A stretch of 64,000 nt of DNA from Lingula anatina. Taxonomy: Eukaryota; Brachiopoda; Lingulata; Lingulida; Lingulidae. Positions within the stretch are counted from its first letter, which is position 1, and each line of letters begins with the position of its first letter. The notes under the pieces were generated by a model. It saw only the letters and a program-made list of their open reading frames with translations, ran no database searches and had not been told where the DNA came from. The stretch spans positions 27,425-91,424 of the forward strand of contig NW_019776006.1 in the NCBI RefSeq assembly GCF_001039355.2. The letters are read 5' to 3'. The position numbers were made by a program, and so were the translations under genes. This document shows positions 47,432 through 60,200 of the stretch, piece by piece.

Positions 47432-50400
47432 GTTATTTGGATGCAAGATGAATGAAGAGGTGCATTTTGTTTAGAAGGGACAGAGGACACCAAACATTGA
47501 TAAATAATATTGGACATTTATTACTTTAATTTATCTGTGATATACTCAGAAAAAAAAACTGTGATACAGAGATTTTTCAGTTATCAGATATTTGTTCCAA
47601 CAACATGTGTTTATTTCATTTTAGTTAATATTGCTGTTAAACAAAGATTTGGCACAATATTATCTGTAAACAAAATTATCATTGACTAGATATACCAATT
47701 TCTGTTTTTGAATTTCTTGTAAGCATGTTAAATCTGACCGAAGCTTGCTTTTATTCCACATTTAGATTTTAAGGATTGAGCAAGGCTTTCCTGAAGACCT
47801 CTTTTTATTGTTGATGAACGAGTAGTTCTTTGACTACTTTTTAATTAAAATTCATAAAGATTAAATCACTGACTTCAAAGTACTAAGTTTGCGCTAAGTT
47901 TCCCATTGTCAGAAGAGTCCTGCTGTAAATTGAGTGGGTACATGTATAATGAACAAACTTGTATATAAGATGTATAAATGTAAATTTGTAATTTTGTATA
48001 TAAATGCAGGTGATAAGAAAATGAAAAGGTATTAAGAAATAACTAATATCTTACACCTTAAAGTAAAAATAAAAGTTAAAAAATAGTGTTTTTCTTCTTT
48101 CTTCTGTTTTACCAGTAGGCGTCCAGAAGCCATCTTTGTGGAAGACGTGCTGAAAGACATTCTGCAAATAATCATCAATTATTTAATTTAGCTACCCTTA
48201 ATATAGAAAGAAATGCCCACACTTTGTATTGATTAAATCTGAGTACACTGCAACTTTGCGCCATTTAAATGTCATCAGAAGAGTAAATAAAGGGTTTTTT
48301 GGCAAACAACGTTGGGAATTTTTCAAATGTCGCTCAGATCCCATAAAAACTTGCATACGAACTGATATGGTGAGAACTTACATGCTCCTAATTTTTTTCA
48401 AAATCTCAATGGGAATGTAACATCAAATGCCTGTATAGCATTTGCATATTGTTTTCTGAGCGTAGTTTTTAAGGTCGATTTTGACTGATAGGAAAGGCGA
48501 ACAGAGCAAGGAAAAGTGGAATTTTCGAAAACACAGCTTTAGCCTTTTAGCTCTTGGTTCCATCTTCCGGGTCGCCCTCCTTTCTCTACATGCCCTTTTC
48601 TGATTTTATGAAAACTACCTGTTATAATAGTAGATGAATGAATTTCCATCCAAAAGCCTTCGTGGTGTTTATTGAAACGCTGATTGGAAAGAAAGGAGTT
48701 GCTCCATGTACAGCCAGCACTTTGAAAAGTAGGCCTACACCAGAAATGCAATGTTCTGCTGAATGGAGGACGCTGCAGGTCTTATCAAAATATTGCTCAA
48801 AATATTGCCTTAATGCTAGTCGGTTGTCAAAAAAAAAAAAGTTAAGTAATCCGTTTATATTTGTGAAATATTTTTTCATTTAGTATTATTAAATTTTACT
48901 CGCTTCATGTAACTACTCCCTGCCCACTTCCTCGCCTCTACTTATATGATAAAATATTATCTCCCACAGCACGGGGAGCACTAATTCCGATAATTTACCT
49001 CCCAGGAGCTGGAACTTAATTTAAGGTCTGTTCTATAAGTAGAGCTAGCGCCAATGTTATGTTGCGCAATTATGGAGCTTTTGAGTCCTGATCATTAATC
49101 GCAATTATACTAGCATCAAACTCGATAGGAAAGGGTAACATGAAATGGAAAATTTACAGTAGAGTATGATATTTGCATTTTACAGAATATAAAAGTGTTA
49201 TTCTAGTTCTCTGTTTTCCTAGACTTTCAGATATTCTATATAGATATCCTCACGGCATTTGAATTGTTCACTAGATGCAAAAATCGATACGGCCAACTGC
49301 ATTCATTATAGAACTTCATTGAAACGACATCTTACGCCAATATATCAAGCAGTACTAAATGATAAAATCACTGCAGTTGCTCTGATGCACAAGTTGTGTT
49401 GATTAAAAGCAATTTGAATTTCAAAATTTCGTGAAGTGCTTATTAAGTGCATTTTCTTTTGAAGTGGTTATCAGAGACAACCGAGAAACATAAAACCTTA
49501 GAGGAATGGAGGGATGTGATTTATATTTTCCAGCTAACGGTTCTAGCAAGCGGTTGCCTTTTACTTGGTTCAACTCAAAACATGTCAAAATTCACCAGAA
49601 ATTACTTATGGTTCGGTTTCGAATACTACATCTGATTTTCACTGGTCCTATTTGAATCATTACGAAATAGTCAAATTATCAAGAGACCTCAGAACATAAA
49701 GCTTAGAAAAAAATCCTTGTTGGCGCCATTTGTGTCATGTAAATGCAACATACGCGCTTTTAACAATGTGGCACTTACTTGGTTCTAGCACGATAAGTAT
49801 TGAGTACGAGGACGTGCGCTGCAAGAATATGTTATTTGGAGGGGAGATTACTCCGTAAATGCAATTTAAATCTATTGGAACACGAGCCACTTCGAATTTG
49901 CAGCAAGGTTCTACTGGTATATCTTTGGTAAATGTTCTCACTAAGAAATCGATCAACGCTTATGATTGATTATATGAATTCAAGATCACATCCGCAAGAA
50001 GAAGCAACATAAAAACGGCGGGATTAAAAATTTTTACCTCCAGCGGGTTAGAATATGGCGCTGCGAGCGGTAGTCAATTGTTTCACTGACAACTGATTGA
50101 ATGCAATGTTGGAATTGTCAGTCGATGGCAATCGACCTCAGGCATAGACTAGATTTGTGATTATGGGCCTACAATGCATACACTTGGGTCCTGTGTTTGA
50201 CATGCGTTGTAGGTGGGAACGCAGTTATTGACAGTATATTAGAGCAGGTAAATGAATCCCTCGCTTAATAAAACCGCTATGAGCTTTTGTTAGCACGCGC
50301 ATATGTTTTTGTGTGATAAAAAAATACAACAATAATGCAACAAGCATATGTGACAGTTATTATGCATAGGACACGTGATAAGCGGATTAAATGCGTCTTG

Positions 50401-52748
50401 TGCAGTATGTACGTGGGCAAACGAACTCTTTGATGGATTGGACTATATTGACCATTTTCTTACAATGTAAGAAGCGGAGACAGACGTCAATAGAATCGTG
50501 AAACATAATTATCACTCCCTGAACAATTACCATTGCCAATCCTACCTGTTTTGCACGAATGATTAGCGAAGGTGTTGCCCAAATGAGCTTTTCTAACGCT
50601 GAAGGTTCACAAGTTGATAATGATTTACCTTAGGCTGCTTGACACGTTGCTCTTACACAAGTATTTCAGGAAACGTGGGCTAATCAAAACACTCTTGAAA
50701 TGATATTTTAAAAAATCAAATTTAGAGCCGCTACATCCGAACATTTTCATTTTATTGTGCATATTGTGTTTTTTATTTGGCCTTCTTATTGTACAACACA
50801 TTCATGTTAACTTTAACTAAACGCCCGAAATATTAAATTGTGAACCTAGAGTAGTTTTTGACTTTTAGATGTTATGTTAATTCATATTGTATAAAAATAT
50901 TCATCATGAATTAGTGTGTTAGTAACAGACCACTTGTTATAGCGAAATTAGCCCTCAGTTCTCAAATGTAAACAAAGCAGAATGAAATTTATTACACCAA
51001 GAGGGTTGGGCTCCCAAACCGGGACTAAGTTGGAGTATGTACTGGTAGGTTAGACTTAATATTTGCTGTTTTTTTCGTATGTGGAAGGGTCACTATGTGC
51101 TCAGGACCTGGACTTTATTTTATGGAAATATTTGGGGCTTCGGATGTCTCTACGTATACTTAATTCAGGCACTTGTTATTTTGAGTGTACAGTAAAAAAA
51201 ATGACAAAATGTCAGGATTACCTCTCGGCACGGGACTTCAACCCTTTTGGGTGTCAATTTCGTGGTAATGAAATTTCCCCTGGTCAATCACATTTATTTT
51301 AGATCAAACGTAATAACTTGGTTAAGTCAAACCTTAAATGGTCAGATATGATGTAATGTTGAGTCCCATGGAGATTTTTTTACATCGATTTTCCCATTAG
51401 TTGTCCTCCTGGGTCCTGCGGCACACCTAAGGAACCTATTCTAACTGCTTAAGTCAATGAACCATGTTTTTGATCTTCAAAATGTGCACGTGAGTTAAGA
51501 AGGGGATGTTGAATTTAAATGAGAGAACTTAGACTGCATAATAATATGTGGCATTTTTGTTCCCTGAAAACTTAATCGATTTTGTAAGGTTAAAAAGTCA
51601 ACTCAACTGTTTTATGATTAATATGTTAGATGAACCCTGAAATAGGACGTCAGGACTTATGGAAGGGCAATCAGTTAACGAAATTGGAAAAATTAGTATG
51701 CATCTAACAATTATACATGTGTTTACACATACATACTATTTATTTTCGAAACAAAAATATACACCCTTAATTGTATTATAATATCTATACGCAGTGGGTA
51801 AATTCTATCATAAAATATATAGTGCTTTACCAATATTCATGACTTCGTGAAATGTGTACCAGCTAGTACATTGTATACGTGCCGTCTGATACTAACGGCC
51901 TATCAAGATCAAAAAGTCCTTTGCACTGTGCGTGCTCCTGTTTTTATAACATTATTGTCGATAAAACAATGTTTTCTCCTTGACCGCATTCTTAATGATG
52001 CGCGAGGCCACCGACATAAAATAATTTCAACAACCAATTTCATATGCGTATACACTGCATTTATAGTGTATGCATTTTTGTCCATCATCATGTTTTTTAC
52101 GAAGCTTCAAATGATGAAGACAGTGAAGCATAAGGTAGGATTTTTATTACAACCAATTTCTTAAGATTTGTTTGTTGTACTTTTTATATTATATTTCCAG
52201 AAAAGCATCTCTTTGGATACCGGATATAATGCATTGACAGCACAATAAACATGGCAATCATAAAGCAGGCACTGTTTCTCTTTTTCTTTTTTTTATAAAG
52301 ATGTGCTGCCATAGCAACTAGTGCTATATTGGATTTCTTCATTATGTATCAGTAATTTATTGCTTTCCTTTCATAATACTCTCCGTATATCCGGTAGATG
52401 ATGGCTTATATCTTTATATATGGCAATATCTGCTGATAACATCTAAGCCATTTGATTTACGACTGTGCGTGTGTTGATAAACAAATTCTTCATTTTTCTA
52501 ATTACACAGTCATCATTATGACCCTCCAGTTTTGTCATCGCGTCATAAGCTAAATATTGTCTAAATAAACAGTTTGTATAGATCTTGTGCTCTAAATGAC
52601 GCACAAGTGGGGCTTTTTCAAAAAATGTAAAAAAAATCAATGAAACAGTATGTTGTTCTTCCAAAACATGAAAAATAATTGACGAATTGATCACGCGATT
52701 ACATTGCTATGGTAAAATGTTAGAGATGGATGCTGCAAATAGCTCTAC
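47432..52748. other. STPG1 3' untranslated region and intergenic sequence
   Basis: The first 0.65 kb is probably STPG1 3' untranslated region, ending after an AATAAA at 48068-48073. The rest is AT-rich with no exon I can support. A minus-strand AATAAA at 52356-52361 may serve the neurensin-like gene. Confidence 0.45.
48068..48073 (+). terminator. Likely polyadenylation signal of STPG1
   Basis: AATAAA about 640 bases after the STPG1 stop codon. Confidence 0.5.
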
Positions 52749-53541
52749 TTAGTGGACTTTAACGATTCCTTCTTGGCAGACTATGGCCTCCCCGACCTGC
52801 CTATCTGGCTGAATGCTGCGCCAGCGGGCTGACGTTGGAATGAGGCGTTCCAAAGGGCTTGAAACCTGGCGGTCGTCGTCATTGTTGAGGTAGACCTTGA
52901 AGGACTCGTCCTGGCCTTCGTCGTAGTAGTTTTTGAGGAAACTCGGCACCAGAAGCGATATAGCTATTGTAGCCCCGCCTATACAAAATACCACCAAACC
53001 TACAAGCTTCACAGCATCAAAATTGTAGTTATAATAAATGGCATCCTTGTCGATCACAGCCGTCTCGCCGTCCTTTTCGATAATCATGGGCTTTTTTGGG
53101 GGTCACATAACCTACCAGTATCCCCACTAGGCCGATTACAAGAAGAGAAACACCGATCCACGAAAAGACCTTCCACCATACGGAACGGCACCACTTTCTA
53201 CGGTTGTTTGGACGTAAAAGATATGCACTGTCGTCTTCTTCGTACACTTTTGGATCTTTAAACCCGGATTCGTAGAAATAATGCAAGTATGATTTAACCC
53301 CAAAATAGTCAGAGCAGCCGGTTCTTTTATCCTCTTGATCGTTGGTTGATTCGATCACTTTTTCCAGGGTCGGATGCCGAGAAATGCGCACTGTTTTCCT
53401 GGGCCTTTTGGGATCCCCACTTTGCTCTGGTGCTGACTGGGAACTGGTATCTGATATAGAACCATCACTGTCAGAAGCAAGGTCCCATGATTCAGGTCGT
53501 TCGATTGGTTCTTTTGAAAACGCTGCGTTTGTTGACTCCAT
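52749..53541 (-). CDS. Neurensin-like two-pass membrane protein, with a one-base frameshift
   Basis: An uninterrupted exon holds two overlapping minus-strand frames. The first (53541-53029) has an acidic, Ser-rich N-terminus, then YFGVKSYLHYFYESG, which matches the neurensin signature (YGVRSYLHQFYE in human NRSN1). A first membrane helix follows (VFSWIGVSLLVIGLVGILVG, then YVTPKK). The second (53087-52749) continues with AIYYNYNFDAVKLVGLVVFC and IGGATIAISLLVPSFL, the second helix, and a tail ending in VKVH. The two join if one base is lost from a C5A6 run at 53092-53102. Total length is about 264 codons, longer than human NRSN1 (195). Neurensins are vesicle proteins of nerve cells linked to neurite growth. 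The break is either a homopolymer sequencing error or a real mutation. Confidence 0.82.
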
Positions 53542-56500
53542 ATTCGAAAAAATACCAAAAGCGTTAGAAATGCATACTTTACTGTGCTATGCCCAGCCTA
53601 CACAATGTTACCTTGGTACAGTCTCTTTACGATTTCCGTAATATTCGATCGTGAAGTCCACCCTTCAGGGAATGCTGGCCTCTCAGTACTTGTCACAGTA
53701 GGAAGGTCAACACAGCATCTGCACCGGTGATCTGAACAATGTAATTTGGAAACCAGCTATGGAAACCGTCCGTCTGAAATGCACATTAGTCTAAAGTTGT
53801 TTAGAAATTTAATGCAAGTGAAATGTAAATTGCTGCTGCTCAGAAACCATAATAGTTTAGTGTTGGCGTGCATGAGAATAATTTCCGTAATTTGTCATTT
53901 TGTTTTGTTTTATATTAGGAGGAAATAGGAAACATTTCTGGGACATGTTTTGTACACATGGATAGACTACTTAGCAAATATGTATCATTTGTTGTTGGAA
54001 TCATTAATAAAGATGAAAACGAATATAGCCAATGTTTAATATGTCATACGTGTCACAATATTGCTGTGAAAGGTTTTAGTTTTGTAATATCGGGTTGAAA
54101 GGGTAAAAATATGCATAACAGAACATTATTGCTTACTAAAGCTAAATGTGCTCTAATTTTTGCTATTTGTCTCGATTGTTCGCTAACTGTCAGTTGGGCA
54201 CATTTGAAAATATTGATGCCGTATTCGAAAAAGCGACCTAAAATCAACACTATGTAATAGATTGTGGTCAAATGCAATTCTCTGAAATGCGAATGGCACT
54301 GGGTTATATTTCACATAATCCAAAAAATCCACCCATAACCACGAGTTCCATTTCAGTGTAATTTCATGGAGATAGTACGGTGCTAATGCCATGAATTTCA
54401 AAATGAGTTGAGCTCTGGACAGCTTTTAGCTACTTGCTTTGCCAGTCATATTAACTCAGGTTATCTATGGTACATATAGTCTACTTGAAAATATCTAAGC
54501 AAAATATTCCAGTCACAAATTTTACAAATTAAGCAGCCAAATAGCATTGATCTGTCTTAAAAACCACACAGATAAAATTCACCTACCTTCAACTGTTGCT
54601 GTAATATCAGCACTTGATCCACCATTAAATCGCGTCACTGTATTTACCAGTCAATCAAACTCCCTTATTACAGTGGCTCTCACAGATCTGAGGGGCTGAG
54701 ATTATGCTCGAATGACTTGACGGATAGTGTTTCTCCTCATATGTTACCTGTAGCTTCACGCTGAGTAGCATTGAAGGCTGTTTAAAAGGAAATGTCTTTT
54801 TCGCGTCGTGTTTCTAGCCACAACCACGTCGAATAACAGATCGCCCAACTAGCCAATAAAGCTAGCGTATCACGGCTCTTCGGGCTGGATAAAAATTCCA
54901 CGTTGAATCCCACGCTGAGTTTGAATGCGTGAGTCAGCTTCGTGTCACTGAATGTTGACAGGCTCTAGGGTTGAAATATATCGTGTATGCTCTTAATATT
55001 TACCAACTCTTCATTATCATACTGTCCATAAAAACCATATGGTCTCTGGTGAAAAACAACCCGGGCTTGATGCTCATTATTCCGTCCAGGCAGTTTTTGC
55101 TTTCCGTGGCACGATGAATCTGTACAGATGTAGATAGATTTGTAAATACCTCGCTTGGCGATCGATATGCATTTGCGCCCTGTTAATTGCTATTCGTGAG
55201 ATTTGTTGATGTGATGTGATGTGACTGTTATTTTTCTTTTGCAAGGGTCCTTATTGAGCATAATAACAATATGCATAAATTAAGATAACAGTGAATTTTA
55301 CCAAATAAACGTAAGAAACGTAAGTGTTCAATGAATGTTCACTGTATGATCGGTAAATTCAGGAGATATCGGTAAAGCCACAAATTTTGGATCAAAAAAA
55401 AAAAAAAAAATCAAAAACATTATTTTATGTAAAATAAATTAAAATGTATATATTTTCAAGACCCGCCTGATCAACGGAGGTCTATGGTTTTTCTTCAACA
55501 CACCCAGCCGCACCCAGCTGTTTCCTTTGTTTATTTAGAAAAACATCAGTGCTGCATGGTCTTGAAAAAGTCACTCAGGCACACATGACACACGTGAACA
55601 AGACGTGACAAGAAATCTCTATACGTTATAATATACGTTTATACATGAAATCAAGGCTGGGGTTAACATTCCCAAAAATTGTCTCAATGTGGTACCCAAA
55701 TACGCATTTTACACGTTCATATTTTTACCCTGACGTTCAAACAAAAACATTTGTACTTTTCGAATCTGTTTCTAACCTACCATTGCCTTAATCTTCTATG
55801 AAAAACGAAATACTGCCCTAAAACGTGCTCATTTGTAAATTTGTTTCAATTTGTTAATTTGCTCACTTTATTATCGTAGAACTTTCCACGTTTTTAAAAT
55901 TCTATTTATTGTGTACGCGGCCTTTAAAACATTACCCTCCACCCCACCCTAACCCACGGTGATTAATCATGTTCTTTTGTTATCTTTTGTTACTTATAGT
56001 AAAGAGCCCAAAAGTGATTGCCATGCTATGCACTCCACTGATTCTACGGCTTGTTTTCCGGAAAAACAACAGCAATTAAACCCACATAGGCTAATGAGAT
56101 CAATGCATTCAAGTCAAGGCGGCCAGCCTGTGTCAAGGAAATAACCCGTTGACTTTGACTGTATTTACTAGGGCAAGAGGATAGAATCAAAGCAGTTGGT
56201 TGATTAATGTTTATTTGCAGAATTTATGATGTAATCAAGTAAAGGTACTGTAGAAATAAATTTCCTGTCATATCTACGAGAGCGTAAAAACACGTTTTGA
56301 TCACTTAAAATTTGGGAGACAGGGCTCAGTTATTTTTCTCCCACCAATAATGGGTTATACATGTAGATCCGTCATTATGGTCTTCATTTTACATCTTTTG
56401 CCCTAGTTATCTGTCTGTCTCGCGTTCTCGGGCCGCGTTTTTCATTTATAATAGAGTAGCGATAAACATGTTTAATTTCATATTTTGTCAATTATCATAT

Positions 56501-57230
56501 GAAGTCAAATAAAATGAAACAGGACATGGGAATTATACAAAGTATGTCGCGGTTGCTCTCGACATGAAAGAATGCACACAAGTGATGATTAGGAATTGTT
56601 TAGGGGGCATAGAAACAGATTGAGAAAATACCTTACGCTAACATTGTAATTGTTATCTGTGCGTGCCTATGTGTGTTTCAAAAAAGTTTGATGACAGATA
56701 ATTAGAAGACTTTTGTTTCTCTTTAATCCTCCTTCCTTTTTAAAAACATGGTTCTTCTGAAACATTAACTGTGCGTGTGTTTGAAAGTCACGTTACCCCT
56801 TTGCAATTACCACCCTCCTCAAAGTTTTAATACGTTTAGAACGTTTAAATACTTTTTAAACAGTAGCCGAAAACCTCGTGGTTGTTTTAGTCAGTTCAGC
56901 GTAAATTAGACAGATAGGCCTACAGGTATGACGTTGCTATTGCTAAAAATGGTAGAGCTCTTTTGGCGAGATATTATATTTTAGTTTGTCCATATATCTC
57001 ATGGGTCAAAGATTTGTGCTTGGGCACATTTCGCTGCGAAATAATGCGACAGGTGAGCTATGTTAGGGGTTGATATAGATCAGCATTGCGACAGTGTGAT
57101 CAAGCTACGCGTGTTAGTCTATATCAAATACTAACGCAAGTACTTGCAGCCGTGAATGTAAAGGTTTTATATATTCACTTTTCCAGAAAATACGTAGTCT
57201 AGATCTTGTAGGCTTTTAAAATTCACAAAA
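53542..57230. other. Intergenic region between the neurensin-like gene and MFAP1
   Basis: The two genes are divergent. No coding exon recognised. A minus-strand donor near 54594 could end an untranslated neurensin exon, but this is weak. A poly-A run lies near 55395-55410. Confidence 0.4.
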
Positions 57231-60200
57231 ATGGCGGGGCGACCAAGCAAGGCGCCGATCCAATCAACTGCGGGTGCTATCCCCATTATGAATGATAAAG
57301 GTTAGTGAAATTTTGGAGTTGATGGCAGTGCATTGTTGAAATTGTGCGTCGAAATTTAACAAATAACAAATGTGGTCATGTATATTATTATTTCAACATG
57401 TAAACGAAATGAACTAATCCTTGAAGGATACGTATGTAACTTTTCTCAACTAGATGAGTCCATTAGGATTTTGTTTGGGTACATTATAATACTCCAGTTA
57501 CGACTTCTGTTTAGTTTTTATAACTTTAATTATAAATCATCTGTTTTAAAGTGTTTAGGGTATTCTTGTGTTACTTGAAGTCAGTGTTATGATTTCCATT
57601 ACTTCCTCCTTTCTACCAGTTATCCATGAATACCCTTGGAATGGGATGATCTTGCCTTTCAATGAATCTTATCCCTGTTGCACAGGGAAATGCAACTTAC
57701 TTGAGCACCAAGATGGTCATATTTTCCTTTCTTATAATGCTGTTTAGGGTTTTGGAACTGTAGATAAGAAACCGACTAGAGGTTTGTTGATCTCAAATTT
57801 TGTGTATGTTGATGATGAATATAAGAAGAAGATATAGATCTATCTCTTTGACTTTTAGGTGAGGTATCTATGCAGAAAGTTAAAGTCAGCAGATATGTAG
57901 CAGGCAAACGGTAAGCATGCACAGCCAACTGGCATAACTGTGTCTTCCAGGTGAACATGCCAGTGCCTGTGTACAGACTCTTCCGGCCCTTCTTTTAACA
58001 CTGTCTTTTTTACTAAATCATGTTACCATTTAATAGAACCAATTTTACTAAGATGTGATAAAAAAAACTTGAGGCACAAAATAAAAATGGTAAAAGGTCC
58101 TCAGTCTAGCAGAGAAATCAAATCATGGAAAATTGTTTTCTAAGCAGTAAGTTCTGTGCTAACTGGTTAGAAAACAGTTTGCCACTATGGATGGAAATTA
58201 ATTGCAGACAAAACATAGATTCTGAAATATCAAATACACAATACTTATGTTTTGCTGCAAGCCATCACAAACTTTTCATTGAAACTGAAACTGTCATGTC
58301 TATTGAATAAAACTAAATTTAAAATAAAAATACAGCTATGTTACACTTTTCACCAGAAACATTGCTTTCGCTTTTCCCAATGTAATTTTTTGTGATGAAC
58401 CTTATCTTTACAAGTAAAGCTGTGAAACCTGCAACTTGCAAGTGTTTTTCAGTGTTGGTTTAAGCAGCGATTATTATCAAAGATATGGTGCATTGCAGCT
58501 ACAGTGATGGACATAAGTAATCAGATAAATTAGAAAATAGATGAAAAAAAACAATCTGTAAATTCTATTACAGTGATGTATTGTTGTTTTTTTTACTTGC
58601 AGCCCCGAATATGCACCACAAGACTTCAGTGATGAAGAAGATGAAATTGAAATCAGTATGGCTAAGAAAGCCCAGCAGAGGATGGAGGCAGACACAGAAG
58701 AAATCACAGAAGCTGAGAAGGAAGACCCTAGACTCCGGAGGCTGATGGAAATGAAGAGGGATGAAGAAGAGGAAGATGATGATGATGATGCTGTTGAAGA
58801 AAGGTACAGTAAAACAGATGTAATATAAAGATTCTTAAGGTCATACAAAGATATCATTGTTACCACATATATACAATAAATTCCTGATTTCTTTTGTTTG
58901 AAAGAAAGTAACTGAAGTCACCATGTTTAAGGTGGGTAATAAAGAGGGCAGAGAGTCTGGTTAGACTCCAATGTCTTTTCCAATTTGAAGATAACATTGA
59001 AAAGGTCTTGATACATTTTGACAAGATCCTTGGATTTATACCAGTTCCACCTCTATGAACCTAATGTAATTGATTTTAAAAAGAAAAACAATAATTTAAA
59101 TTGATACATACAGAGCTAATGAAAATTTCTCACTAATGTAATTGATTTTGATTATGAACAATTTTTACTGGCTGATTCAGAGTTGCCCGCAGGCGTCGCG
59201 TCCATGAGCCTGAAGTTATAGCTGAGGACTCTGATGATGAGGAGGAGGAAGAAGAGGAGGAACGCCAAGAGGAGGAAAGGCGAAGGCGTGTAGAACCAAT
59301 GGAGGAGAGTGAAGAAGAAGATGAAGAAGAATTAGATGAGGAGGTGTGATATTGACTATATTATTAATTTTATTTATTTATTTATTTATTAAGTAGTAGT
59401 AAGTAGCATGATTAATGTTATTTGTAATCTACTGCAATGGTGTGTTGCAAGTTATATCCTTTTGAAGGGTGTTTTTGTCATTAGATGTTGGTAAATATTT
59501 TTTTCTTGTTAAATGTTTTCAAATTTCTTAAATGAACTGTTATGAATTTGCATTTTCTGTAGTATATACAGTGAAGAAATAATTTTTTGCAGGAAATAGA
59601 GAGAAGAAGAGCATTATTGCGACAAAAAGCTAGACAGAGACAAGAAGAAGATGTAAGTTATTTAAAAGCCTCTGCAATAGAAACTTTGGTGCTTAGAAAT
59701 ACAAATTTGAGTTAAGTTCCATGTTTATTTAAATGAAAATATATATATTTGAATAAACAGTCTGTACAAAAAAAAAAGACTTTAATCTTGAATAGAAACC
59801 CCCACCAAAAAGAAAAAGATATCTTTGTACTAACAAAGTAAACTGTGTATGATATTTTAAGAATTAAGTCTTCTGTGCTGAGAATTGTGCAGCCATGTCC
59901 CTGAAAGAGAATATTTTTCATTATTCTTATTATAAAATCTCTGGCAATATGATGAAAAACTCTGTAGATGGAGCCTATTGGGCTGTACACAATGTTTTTT
60001 TATCCTACAGGAAGTAATGGAAGTTGAAGATGAAAACAAAGAAGGGGAAAGTGAGGAAGAATCATCAGAATATGAAGAATTCACAGACTCAGAAGATGAG
60101 GAGACTGGGCCAAGGCTGAAACCAGTCTTTGTTAGAAAGTAAATAAAGAAGATCTTACTGCATCTTAAGTTGTGAATAGTGAAGACTTTAGAGGGTTGGC

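Noticed and set aside
48538-48883. Overlapping frames on both strands near 48.6-48.9 kb
   Set aside because: No family resemblance, no splice context and a poly-A run inside; chance frames.
51847-52164. Plus-strand frame of 105 codons with hydrophobic stretches
   Set aside because: No family resemblance or supporting exon context; AT-rich chance frame.
53342-53641. Plus-strand frame of 99 codons
   Set aside because: Antisense shadow of the neurensin-like N-terminus, with no recognisable domain.
58477-58866. Minus-strand Ser-rich frame of 129 codons
   Set aside because: Antisense of the acidic exon 3 of MFAP1.
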